From NCBI GenBank assembly GCA_964023275.1, contig OZ029920.1, forward strand, positions 5,729,014-5,793,013: DNA of 64,000 nt, read 5' to 3'. The stretch is from Norana najaformis. Taxonomy: Eukaryota > Annelida > Clitellata > Crassiclitellata > Hormogastridae. Of this stretch, positions 11,075-21,523 are shown piece after piece (the first letter of the stretch is position 1; every line of letters starts with the position of its first letter). Position numbers and translations under genes: made by a program. The notes under the pieces were generated by a model. The model worked only from the letters and a program-made list of their open reading frames with translations. It did not search any database and had not been told where the DNA came from.

Positions 11075-12755
11075 AATTCCTCCTTCAAGAATGTCCGCAA
11101 TATGTTTTTGATTTGATGCGCGAAAACATTTGATGGTTTCCTTGTAGTCCCTGAAGCTGCGCCGTCTCAAGATATCAAGAAACATTTCGCTTTTCTTCAT
11201 TTTCGATGAATGGTCACAGATGAACTCCTTGTGTCTTTTGTTCAGGACGTCTGTGGAATACAGCTCATCGACCAGCGCTGGAGACAATTCCATCAACTCG
11301 ACCAAAACTTCCTGATGGACATTGAGTGTCATCATCTGGCGTGCACTCAGTGGCCAATCACCTCCATAACTATCGTTGTACTCTATAAAACAGGAATAGG
11401 CAAACAAAATTACGAGTCTAGTGAGACTGCACCATTAGGCTCGTTTACACCCAACACGGTTTTAACGTTCAATTTTCTGAGAAAAATTTTGACTGCTTTA
11501 AAACGCACTTGTTTAGATCAGTTAGATAGTCATGCATGCCGCGCTTTGTGAGGTACCTAATAGGCGCTATATTATCTATGCGTGCCTGCCTTTGGGACGC
11601 ATTGGGCAACTTGAAAGCGTGCTGCGTGCAGCCGCTAGACTTGCTGATGGCATTTCAAAATTTGACCATTTCACCATTACATGCGCCAAATGGTCACTGG
11701 TCACTATTCACGTGCATTTAATTTAAGATTAAGACGTTGGTCTGGCGATGAGAGTTACAAATGACCCTGTGTAATTACGGTAGCTTTGCTGCCCTATTTC
11801 AGGTTTGGCTTGCCGCAGAAAGCTTCATTCGACGGTCCGAGGTCAACTTTTTGCTCTTTTTGTGCGCACTTGGCAATGAAACCTCCATCTAGATTTGCGT
11901 GTCCTTTAACCACGGACGCTGCATGCACCTTCGACAAACATTTGAAAACTGGGCTGTGCTGTGAGCGACTCTGAGTAGGCATCTTTGAGGGGCGCAATAA
12001 TGAATGCTCTGAATAAATGAATAAATGAAGGTCTTCGTACATACATACAGACAGTCAGACACATACATACATTCATACAAGTGTATTAAATATTTGCCAA
12101 TATTTTTGTCTGTCCGTCCGTCTGCTATCTGTCCGTCCGTCTGTCCGTCTGTCTGTGCATCTTTATACATATTGATTAGGTGCTCGCTCAGCCAGTACAC
12201 ATTGTAAAAGTCAGTATATGGTTGTTTATATGAACTTAAAGACCTTCATAAATTTGCCATAAAATTTATGTAACATATATAAAATAATTATCAGATGTGA
12301 AGCGCAGTTTGCAGGTTCTGGCTCTGCTGGAGAGGGTTAGTTGATAGTACTTGAGTACGTCCTTAACACACAGTAACTTAATAAGACTGAAAAAGATATG
12401 TTATTGGTTTCTAATATTTTGTCTATTAAGCAAACTTTACAGTAAAAATGTTCTGCCATTAAAACGGAACTTACTGCCGGAACTCTGAAAATAGTTGAGT
12501 AGATGTTGCTGGTTAGTTTCAACTAAAGCTCTATCAAATTCTTCGCTTTTCTTCTTTTCGCTTATGTACGTTAGTAGTTTTTCACTTTTCTTTAGCGCCG
12601 GTTGACTGGTTTTAACGTCGGCATATTCAACTCCAGACAGTACTCCGTTGGAAAGCAGTTTATCTAATAGCCCGAAATCAATGTCAAGGCGTTCTTCCAG
12701 CAACAACGTCGCACAAGATTTCTTCAGATATGATGTATCCTCGGGTCTCCTAGAC
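11069..12755 (-). CDS. Two-CARD coding unit
   Basis: Exon 1 spans about 12755-12475 and exon 2 spans 11382-11069. The donor (GTAAGT after GGC A) and acceptor (TTTTATAG) are both phase 1 and compatible. Exon 1 encodes a CARD-like bundle (LEERLDIDFGLLDKLLSNGV, SEKLLTYISEKKKSEEFDRA, QQHLLNYFQSSG). Exon 2 encodes another (LVELMELSPALVDELYST, KKSEMFLDILRRRSFRDYKE, NQKHIADILEGG). The frame then ends GAG TAA. A possible donor (GTAAAC) overlaps that stop, so it could instead splice on, but phase 2 does not suit the 10006 exon. Its first coding exon is not found. Either it is a separate CARD-only adaptor or the 5' end of gene A. Confidence 0.6.
11530..11995 (+). mobile_element. LINE remnant (family B, 3' end of reverse-transcriptase ORF)
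   Basis: Decayed frames resemble the C-terminal part of a CR1/L2-like ORF2. VLRAAARLADGISKFDHF corresponds to the usual AARL-x-GG-x-PKF block. The later CSFCAHL and KHLKTGL segments correspond to the terminal block seen in the copies near 45.3 kb and 56.7 kb. Several frameshifts are present. Confidence 0.55.
12035..12155. repeat. Simple repeat (ACAT)n then (GTCC/GTCT)n
   Basis: Low-complexity tetranucleotide tracts. Open frames over them are repeat translations. Confidence 0.8.
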
Positions 12756-13261
12756 CTACGATTAATATTTTTTAATTTGTTTAAAGTTTTAGGAATGCAA
12801 TCAGTTTAATTTATAGCAATGCCAATATAGGGACTAACTATTAATTAGGATGGGTTCGCATGCTTAAGGCCTTAAAATAAAACCAGTAATGAGAGACCTG
12901 TATGATAATGAAACGGTAATATTAAAAACTTACATTGGAAGAATTAAATGGTAAAGAATAACAAGAAGTTTACCAAAGACACCTTTTTACCAGGATTCTA
13001 TCTCTGTCAGGTATCTGCATTAATGAAAATTAGAGCTACTTGTATAGTCTACCCTTATTAGGACAAGTTTCTTGAATTCCTCTTTGGGATTATTCCAACC
13101 TATAACTACACATCACAGTCCACTCATATGAATCGCTGATCAATAATAGATCGAAGCATCCTGATAACATCAAACATTACAAAAACATCATCATCAATGC
13201 ATCATTGACAACAACCTCAACGATAACAACTACAACAGAAGTATTCATAACAAACTTGTTA

Positions 13262-13697
13262 GACTAAGCATAACAGCCCTGCTGCGCGACAATCTGCACT
13301 GGCTGCGCGTTCCTCAACGGATAACATACAAACTATGTCTATCACCTATAAAGCACTGAATGGCCTCATGCCGGACTACATCTCCGAATTTTTTATTCGA
13401 GTCGGAGACAATGAGAACAGATGTCGGCTGAGGTCCTCGTCGAGGAACCTACTGCAGGTCCCGAGGTCTTTCACGCGGTTTGGCGAAAGCTCTTTCTCGA
13501 TTGCCGGGCCCACTGCGTGGAATGGCCTTCCCGACCACGTGAAGAATGCTCCATCCTTGGATACCTTTAAGAAAGGGCTTAAAAAGTTTCTATTTAAATT
13601 ATCGTATGACTGTAGTTAATTTTCTATTGTCTCTTGAACTTATGTGCACCGCCCTTTTCTTCGGCCTCGGCCGTGTTACAGCGCTATAGAAATTGTC

Positions 13698-13773
<76 letters not shown>
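13262..13773 (+). mobile_element. LINE 3' end with (ATT)n tail
   Basis: The frame 13335-13619 encodes the end of a non-LTR retrotransposon ORF2: SITYKALNGLMPDYISEFF, then SFSIAGPTAWNGLPDHVKNA, then FKKGLKKFLF and a stop. A short 3' UTR (TTACAGCGCTATAGAAATTG) leads into a pure ATT tail at about 13699-13773. This is the usual ending of CR1/L2-type elements. It is 5'-truncated, and the intact frame of the terminal part suggests a fairly young insertion. Confidence 0.8.
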
Positions 13774-13774
<1 letters not shown>

Positions 13775-13779
13775 AGAAG

Positions 13780-14690
13780 TACCTCCTTAAAACAGAATGA
13801 TACCACAAATTACGTAATTAAAATAAAGCAGAATATTGACATTTTTAATAATACAAAGATAACAAAACTATTAATTGTTCATGCAGTGTGATAATAAGGA
13901 ATGCGATCGGGTGTGTCATTTACCCAAAAGGCGGGCCGGAATCCCGTCGTGTTGAATTGAAATGACTCGAATAAACTTCGTATTCATAACTCCGCGACTC
14001 GTCCATTTCAGCCTTTTGAATCAGTCTAATTTAAAAAGAAATCAAGAAAAGTGTTAAAATTGTATCCTTATAGTTTAGTTTTTCTGCATTGTTTTTATAA
14101 ATAGGAATTTTTAAGCAAACTATAATAATTTAACCTTAAATTTATAAAACTGAGATCGAACAGTGAAGTTTCTTTCCTTACTTATTTACTGTTTTGGTTG
14201 TTTTGACATTCAGATCTAGACTTAGAAGCTCATTTTTTCCTGGACTCATTTCTTCCACAGGCTGTTTCTGTGTCTTCTGGCATTCCCTTCTTAGATTTTC
14301 GACTGGTCGCATCCTGGAATTTGTCTTGCACAACGAGTTTGCTTTGTACGACCATCGACTGATGCCTTGAGCATTATGACAATGGCGCTACAGAAGTTCT
14401 CAGATTATTATAATTATGTAGAGAAATTCCCTTCACCTTTTTGTTTCATGTAGCCGCGTCTTTGATTGTCGGGTTCGTCAGCTTGCTCACGTGGCTCACC
14501 AACCTCTAAGGCCTCTAAGGCGTTTAGTGCCTCTAATGTCCCGATTCCCTCTAATGACTCTAAGTCCTAAGAACTTTCGAATATAAACTTTGAAGCAAAG
14601 AAATACCCACAACTTCTGCAGTACCAAATGAGTGTAATCATTAAAAATTGCAGTTCTCTAATGTTGACCTCAGCAGTATGCATGCTTGCT
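13780..14690. other. Non-coding stretch
   Basis: No gene is visible. A degenerate short tandem motif (GCCTCTAAG) lies at 14500-14568. CGACTGATGCCTTGAGCATTA near 14356 resembles a segment near 27550, probably a shared retroelement 3' end. Confidence 0.4.
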
Positions 14691-14698
14691 TGCGTATA

Positions 14699-14865
14699 TG
14701 TATTTTTTAATGTATGTATGTATTTATGTATGTATGTATTTATGTATGTACTGTATGTATGCACGCGTGTTTGTATGTATGTATCGATTTTCGCATGCAT
14801 ATATGAGTGGATTGTGTATGTACATATGCATGTATGTATTCAAATGTGTGTTTGTATATGTGTAT
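14699..14865. repeat. (TATG)n-rich microsatellite
   Basis: TGTATGTAT-type repeat with interruptions. Open frames rich in Tyr/Cys/Met here are repeat translations. Confidence 0.85.
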
Positions 14866-14977
14866 TTTGAAATTAGACCATGAACTACTCCAAAACATGC
14901 ATAGCCAGAAGACATGCATTTGATCAGTCAAATTATATTCGCTTAACTCGATGCACTTGGAATGGAACCGAGGGTAT

Positions 14978-15163
14978 GATTTCTGTTATTGATCTGGTTA
15001 TAATCTGTTAGTAATGATCCTATAGTCCGTACTTAACAACACTGGAACAACGAATAATAGCCTGATTTCTGATATTGATCTGGTTATGATCTCTGTTAGT
15101 AGACTAACCATGATCCTATAGACCGTACTTAACAACACTGGAACAACGAACAATAGCCTACCT
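14978..15163. repeat. Tandem duplication, unit 86-100 bp
   Basis: Copies start GATTTCTG at 14978 and 15064 and both end with AACAACACTGGAACAACGAA then TAGCCT. The second copy has about 12 extra bases (AGACTAACCAT region). Confidence 0.85.
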
Positions 15164-15310
15164 GTATCGCTGACTCTGTTGTCTCTAAATTCAGTGATGC
15201 ATCAGTTCGTTTCCGTTTCTGAACAGAGAGCAGAATGCGCGTCTAGTTACAAAAACTGATTTTCGAGGAGCTCAAATCGATCGCTTGGTATGTATATATA
15301 TATCTCTCAA

Positions 15311-16025
15311 TATAAACTTAACACCACTTAGGCTAGACAGCGCTTTTGAGAGGTATTACTCAAATTATTAATGATCTCTCCAAGATCACGATGCAAACAT
15401 AAACAGGGGTCAATATACTTTGCCGACTGCTATCTCTATGTCGAGCCAAGTTGAGCCATTTCGCTAAAACATCAAACTAACTATGGAAGATATGCCATGA
15501 GAAAATGACTCCGATGATCAAGCAACAGCTGTTAACTAACGGTATTTGTAGATTTGTAGCCTTATACCAATACAGTCGAACAAAGCATTCAGGTAAACGA
15601 CTAATGCGCTATAATCTCGCCAGCAACCTTTGCCCGCTGCTCAAAAGGCTATGTGTACAGGCCTAATTATTATGGGATAGGCCTGCCTTGAGTTTACCCA
15701 AAGAATCATCGGTAGGCCCAACAAAGACTCGTATTTAGAGCGAACACGTGACGATGTGTTAAATTATTATTCCTAGTCCAAAGCATCCGTTCGAACATAC
15801 GAGTGTTTTAGGAATCAGTCGAATAGGCTGAAATAGTTGCATTGACTCTGAAGTTCTCTCTGGAACTAATAGATAGGCCCGCAAGACTATTTTAAGGGGT
15901 ATTCGTCGTAGAGACGAGGAGAGATAAGACAAAAACAAGAGACAGCAACACAACGGAGTTAGACATTATTGGTTAGTAATACCTCTCCAAAACGCTGTCT
16001 AGCCTAAGTGGTGTTGAAGTTTATA
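15311..16025. mobile_element. Foldback/MITE-like element with long terminal inverted repeats
   Basis: The left end TATAAACTT... and the right end ...AAGTTTATA are inverted repeats of about 60 bp. They share ACACCACTTAGGCTAGACAG and AGGTATTACT. The interior (about 600 bp) has no transposase. A TA target duplication is possible but cannot be separated from the palindromic end. It is a likely non-autonomous DNA transposon. Confidence 0.65.
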
Positions 16026-16199
16026 AGTCTGTTTTTCTCAGTGTTCTATTATTGGGACATGTTGAAAATTATTTACGTACTTGCACTTTAGTGCTGGTTA
16101 GTAAATCTCAATGAACACATTACGTTGGGACAGTTTTTCTCAGATATACCCTTCAAATAAAATGATTAGTTTGAATGATTAATAGGTGTAATAGATGGT

Positions 16200-16530
16200 T
16201 TATTACGACAATTATCTAATGCACCATACGAACTCATCATCACTTCACCCTTTGCAATCACTGCGCAGGTCTTCCACTCAAACCGAAAACACTCCTCTTC
16301 CGCAGAGCCTATCCTGATTCATCTTCTTCTCCTTATCTATCCTCTACATCCAATTCCAAACACCACCCACCGTAGCCGTCTGACTGCCTGCCTGACGTTT
16401 GGATCTTGACCTTGAACCAAACACTTCCTGCCTATCGATTTTAATTTGACTGAGCGACTGTGAATAAGCCGGTTCCCGCTACTTAGCTTTCGTTGGGCGC
16501 TGTAGAAATCTCGAGTTTACGATTATGAAT
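16200..16530 (+). mobile_element. LINE family A, 3' end fragment
   Basis: It matches the end of the better-preserved copy at 34836-35608: CACTTCACCC, CAGGTCTTCCACTCAAACCG, then the 3' UTR CACCGTAGCCGTCTGACTG and CGCTGTAGAAATCTCGAG, with a short (TTACGAT) tail. The coding part is decayed. Confidence 0.75.
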
Positions 16531-16741
16531 TAATAAATTAATTGAAGATCCCTCTAGTACTTGCTGTTACCAGAACTCTAATATAAGTCATATTCCACAC
16601 AATAATGGTAGCCAGTTTGTAGCAATGACTTTTGTTTGGAATTTTTGCAATTATATTAGAATGCTGGGCACAAGAGGCTGTGAAGATTCTGAATGAATGA
16701 CTTCTATATGAACCTCTTACTTGGTATTGTAAACTGTAATT

Positions 16742-17533
16742 TTGCTGCGGTTGACGAAAGTATTCCTATTCAAATATATTGTAAAAGTTTTTACCTTTCA
16801 AACAGTGAAAGTCAGCGAGGGAACCCTTGATCAGTTGGAGGAAGATGGTCATTTTGACAGTGTAGAAAATTCTGAGGTCTTAATTCTTTTGCATTTCCGT
16901 GGCTTTGGCTATACAGGCACAGTCAGGCGGGAAACAGGATGGAAAGCTGTCCAGTAACAGCGAGTAAGATACTGGCCCAGCAGCCAAGAGAGTTCATTGA
17001 CTACAAGCTTGATGCCAAGTCACGGTCTGTTGTTAGCTGCGTGGAATGACAATTGCAATCTGCTGGTGTACTTGATCAACAATGTTCAAGGTGTATCCAC
17101 TGGGTGTCAGTGGAGAAAAAGAAGATATCTCTTCAGGCACCAAACAATGTGGTTATGAAATATAATATGTTCATGGTAGATGTCAATCTTATGGATCAGA
17201 ATATTGACAACTACAGATTTGGTATGCGAACGAAAGAATGTCAGAGGCCAGTTTACGTGTTCTGCATTGACATCAGTGTACAAAATACCTAAGCATTCCA
17301 TGGTTTTCTAGGAGTTTCGGAGAGCAAAATCGCAATGATTTATCTGATGAAATACGCAGATGACTCAAACAAAGACTGCTGGTCGACCAAAAACCAGCAA
17401 AGCCATAAAACATCCTGTACCAGCTGCTGTTCGGTTTGATCATAATGATCAGTTTTTGGCATTCAAACAGAAAAGGTCTACGATGTGCCAAAACACACAA
17501 CAAAAATGTGTGATCCAAATACATGTAGTTTGC
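16742..17533 (+). pseudogene. piggyBac-type transposase relic 1
   Basis: Frameshifted pieces correspond to the C-terminal half of a piggyBac/PGBD transposase. RGFGYTGTVRRETG matches the block after the second catalytic Asp. CPVTASKILAQQPREFIDYK, then HWVSVEKKK and KYNMFMVDVNLMDQNIDNYR match the third-Asp region (normally YN-x-x-MGGVD). PVYVFCIDISVQNT and VRFDHNDQFLAFKQKR, with Cys residues, match the C-terminal zinc-binding tail. Stops and shifts make it non-functional. Element 2 is inserted in its 3' end at a TTAA. Confidence 0.7.
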
Positions 17534-17537
17534 TTAA

Positions 17538-19576
17538 CCCTCGAATTACCACTGGGGTCAAAAACGACCCCAGAGGTTGTTTCCATTTGTGCTGCTCAGT
17601 CCCCATAAGTGATATCTAAACGAAATTTTATGACTTTATAGGTATTCCTGTTTTATACAAAATTCCGAGTTTTATTCTTCATTTTCTCTCACCAAATGGT
17701 GCAGGTATTGCATTTATACACTGAGTACAAATGGGGACGTTTTTGACCCCAATGTAAACTGTATGAATATGGCATATGTTAATATAATAAAATACATTTT
17801 TATTGAAATGAAATTCATTTTGTGAAAGTATATTTACAAAGAGTAACTATTATAATTGATTATTTACTGTTTTTGCACGATCAAACCGTTTTGTTTAGAT
17901 CATACTCTATTCTCTCTCTCTCTCAATTGGTTCTGTTGTACTTGTGCATTTATTTTTAATGAATGAAACAAAGATGGCTGGACGTAAATATTCAGCACAA
18001 GAAGTAAGGAATATTCTTTTACAAGAATTTCACAGCGATCAATCTGAAGCTTCAGTAGACGATTCGGACGAAGGCGATGATTAGCAGCCATCGTCTGCCA
18101 GTACTGATTTTTCTGAAGTCGAAGACAGTGATCAAAGCGAGCCAGAACATCTGGTAGACGTGGAACTGTGGTGAATACTGCTGCAAATGAGAGGAATAGG
18201 TAGAGGAAGAGGCGTCTACCGTGGTCGTGCTGAAGTCCTGTCCTAAAGTGTACAAATAAGGAAGACAGTGCCATCTATGGCGAAACATGGAATGATATTT
18301 CTGACAAGGAGCTCCTGTGTTTTTAGGGCCTTCTATCTTGGCTGGCGTGTACAAGTCAAGAAATAAAACAGTACAGGAGATGTGGAGTTGAGGTGATGTG
18401 CGTCCAGTTTTCAGCAACAGCATGGCTAGAAATCGATTCCAGAAGATATCACGTGGCCTAATATTTGATGATGTGGCGCGCAGAAGGGAACGTCAAGATC
18501 CTGACAAACTTGTACCTATACGAAGAGTATTTGACATGTGGGAAAAACGCTACAGTATTCTTTTGAATCAAATGAAAATGTCACAGTTCATGAACAGTTG
18601 CTGATGTATCGGGGGCGAGTACCATTCAAACAATATATCCCAAGTAATCCTGGCAAGTATGGAATCAAGCTCTGGATGCTTTGTGACAGCATTACCTCCT
18701 ATGTTTATCGCCTGCAGGCGTACATCAGAAGAGAGGGAACAAAATCAAGGAGAACGTGTTGTCCTTGACTTGACCAGCAACATGCAAGGTTCTGGTAGAA
18801 ATGTCGCAGCTGACAACTTTTTCACCAGTCTTAGTAGAGCGCAGAAGCTGTCAAAAAAGATGACTCTGCTCGGCACCATCCAGAAAGGAACTTCCTCCAG
18901 AGTTCATAAAATCAAATGGTCGCGAAGCACTATTTTCCATCTTTGCCTTCCGAGATGATGCCACACTTGTGTTATACTGTCCTAAGAGAGGTAAAGTTGT
19001 TGTTCTCATCAGCAGCCTGCACGACCACTTGGCAATATTCTACATGTTGGACATTAGTGCTCTTAACGGATTTGTTGTCTGGTTTGCACTAAATCCACAT
19101 TGTCATTGGCATGTTCAAGCAAAGCACAGTAGACGCCACTTTTTATTACAGCTAGGTAAAGAGCTAATTGGGCAAAATACTGTTGCTGAACAGCCTATGC
19201 CTATGTCATCAGGTAAACCTGCCAAGAAACAGGCTCGCTGTGACTACTGCCCAAGGGAAAAAAGACATATATTTGTTGTGCCGAATGCGGGTGTACTGCT
19301 TGCAAAGAGCATTCAAAGAACCTTTGCACCTCCTGCAAGCTGTGACTCTAATGTTGTTTAAACAATCTCAGTTTATGTTTATTTTACTAACAATTCTTGA
19401 CAAATTTATTGGTTCCAAATATAATAATTTCAGTGAATAAATGATACATTTTAAATTTAAACGTTATTCTTATTAACTAGTTACTGAATTGAAATCAAAA
19501 CTGCCCAAGATTACATTGGGGTCGTTTTGACCCCAGTGGTATTCAGTGGTTGTAAAACTTTCTGGTAATTCGAGGG
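17538..19576 (+). mobile_element. piggyBac element 2, complete with TTAA duplications
   Basis: The element is flanked by TTAA at 17534-17537 and 19577-19580. Its ends are inverted repeats (CCCTCGAATTACCA left, TGGTAATTCGAGGG right, with one-base differences). Subterminal palindromes of GGGGTC and GACCCC lie at 17552-17573, 17733-17750 and 19517-19536. The length of 2039 bp is slightly short for a piggyBac because of an internal deletion. Hallmarks seen: TTAA target, CCC-type tips and a related transposase inside. Confidence 0.9.
17974..19345 (+). pseudogene. piggyBac element 2 transposase (decayed)
   Basis: It starts ATG at 17974 (MAGRKYSAQEVRNILLQEF, then an acidic stretch) and a stop follows at about 18085. 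Later frames carry LIFDDVARRRERQDPDKL, VPFKQYIPSNPGKYGIKLW, CDSITSY (first catalytic Asp) and GRNVAADNFFTSL (second Asp). The third-Asp block (YN-x-TKGGVD) is missing: SSLHD runs directly into HLAIFYMLDISALNGFVVWF, a clean deletion of roughly 50 codons. The C-terminal Cys/His cluster (CAECGCTACKEH, then CTSC) is present in another frame. With stops, frameshifts and the lost residue it cannot be active. Confidence 0.85.
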
Positions 19577-19794
19577 TTAAAACTGATTCACGATCACTAA
19601 CTTAATTGTTTGGCTGCTTTAACAATGCACATTTTCCAAACATTAGGCTTCAACTCTGTGTGGACTAAGAGACACGTCAAAGTGAACATGTGGGTCTAAA
19701 ACTCCAGGCAGTAATTTGATAGCGATTTGAATTTTTGTGCTTCTTTACTTTACTTTAAATAATCACTGCTGTATTTGTCGATGTTGGCATGGAT

Positions 19795-20035
19795 CATATT
19801 ATTGTCTTAGGCGAGTGCCTTTTCATTGCTCTCAGCTTAAACATAACCCACCTTAACAGTTCCTTCCCCCTTTCTCTGTGGTCTTCTGGCAACCGGACTT
19901 GGTTTTTGACATGGCATCTTTGGATAAGCCCACTGACTTGACGCAGCGCTCGTGAATAAGCTGATGCCCTGCGTTTAGTTTTTAAGTGGCGCTTTTGAAA
20001 TTGTGAGTTTACGATTACGATTACTATAAGGGCGC
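19795..20035 (+). mobile_element. LINE 3' end with GATTAC tail
   Basis: CTGTGGTCTTCTGGCAACCG leads to AAGTGGCGCTTTTGAAATTG and a (TTACGA)n tail. The same AAGTGGCGCTTTATAAG plus GATTAC ending closes the LINE at 45.0-45.5 kb. Confidence 0.55.
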
Positions 20036-20419
20036 TTGCGCTCAGTGTTCCAATATTGGAACATAACAATAAAATCAAAATTTAGGTGGAATGTCTAAAG
20101 TACATGAAAAATTAGCTGGACGTAGCTTTTCTAACATCAAACATAGTAAGATAAATAAATATGAAGCTGAAATAAATTACGAACGAAAAAGGGTTAAGGA
20201 CAACAAGTTCATCTGTGTGAAAATAGTGTTAAAATAACTGGAAAAGTCACCACTGGTGGTCGGGTTTAGGTGGTAATCGGCCAAACGGTCCAAAACAAAT
20301 TCTCTTGGTATGTCACTTCACGGTCCATTTCTCCTTTTCCCAATTACAAATCACTTCCTGTTTAGAACACAAATTAAGTTCATCATTTTTGCGTTTAATT
20401 GGCACTAACAATTTGCACC

Positions 20420-21523
20420 TCATATATAATCGTAAGTGAACAATTTTTCTTTTCGATGTTCTTCTTCTATAGCATCTGAACTGCTGTTAATTGCTTCAAA
20501 ATCGTCATCGTGTTTTAGAGATAAAACTAAAATAACAGGCACTGTAGCGCGAAATGCCACTTCGCCATCATCTGTTCCCACAGGACGACTGCTCACCCTG
20601 CCGCGTGGTTGTATTGAAGCAGTATTATTGTTCTGTCGACGCTGACGAAAAGCTTCAGCATATGTTCTTTTATAACTGGGTTTATCGTACAAAGCAACCA
20701 GCTGTTGCTCTTCCCTGTTATAACAATACTTTTATAGATACGCCACTAAACTTAAGATGTTTTCTAATCGAGTTCAACCCATAATCATCTGGATGATTAG
20801 CAGCTACATGAGTTATTGTGTCGTCAATGTTCAAGTGTGATTCAAGAATAACTAATTTTAGTTTAATCACATCCATGCTAGCAGCAATCAATCTACTATC
20901 TCCATACTTTACTGGAACAAAAAATCTAAATTCTTTTGTCGTAACATCAATAGTCCGTTCTGCTAAATCCAAAATTCTAATGCGTTGTGAAGAACTGACT
21001 ATAATTGCAAATTTTTCGGGTTTTATTTCAACAATGTAACTCGGTTTCCCTAAGTTTTGTGGCAAGTCATATCGGCAAATAAGTTCTGCTTCAGAATTAT
21101 AAATTTCGAGGTTAGTATTGCTATCCTGAACGAGCATCCACCACTTGAGAATGAGTACATTTCCCCAGCTTGTTGTAGAAATACATTGCAAACTTTGAAT
21201 TCCAGAGAGCCAACTATAGTGCTGATGATTATATTGCTCCAGCTTCCTCACACATGCAGGTGTTGCGCAAACGATATAAGCACACATCGATTTCTCGCAA
21301 GCAGTGATCCACGGTGACGTAAACCCACCGAATGGACCACAGCACTTATTAAGTGGTGGGATTTCAATAACCTTCTGGAAAGCAAATGGAGGATCATTCT
21401 GATAGATTTCAATGGATGACATCGAGAGAACATATATTTCTTTTCCTAAACTCGCAATCGCAAGAGGCCTTTGGGTGTTTAAGTTTAGTGTTACACAATT
21501 CCTGCATGTGACTTTACGGACAA
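20420..21523 (-). CDS. Gene B last exon: propeller-like domain, frameshifted
   Basis: It starts after acceptor TTTTCTAG. Blade-like segments: RPLAIASLGKEIYVLSMSSI, GNVLILKWWMLVQDSNTNLE, then EIKPEKFAIIVSSSQRIRIL. The first frame stops at 20718. The frame continuing to 20420 begins YCYNREEQQLVALYDK. It aligns with VFYSKEKRQLIILHD of the plus-strand fragment at 25252, so one missing base is the simplest explanation. The C-terminal extension is hydrophilic and longer than gene A's (REDIVL end). Confidence 0.65.

Noticed and set aside
14628-14931. Overlapping Tyr/Cys/His-rich frames on both strands
   Set aside because: They are translations of the TATG repeat; the same happens at 36.2, 47.3, 56.2 and 60.8 kb.
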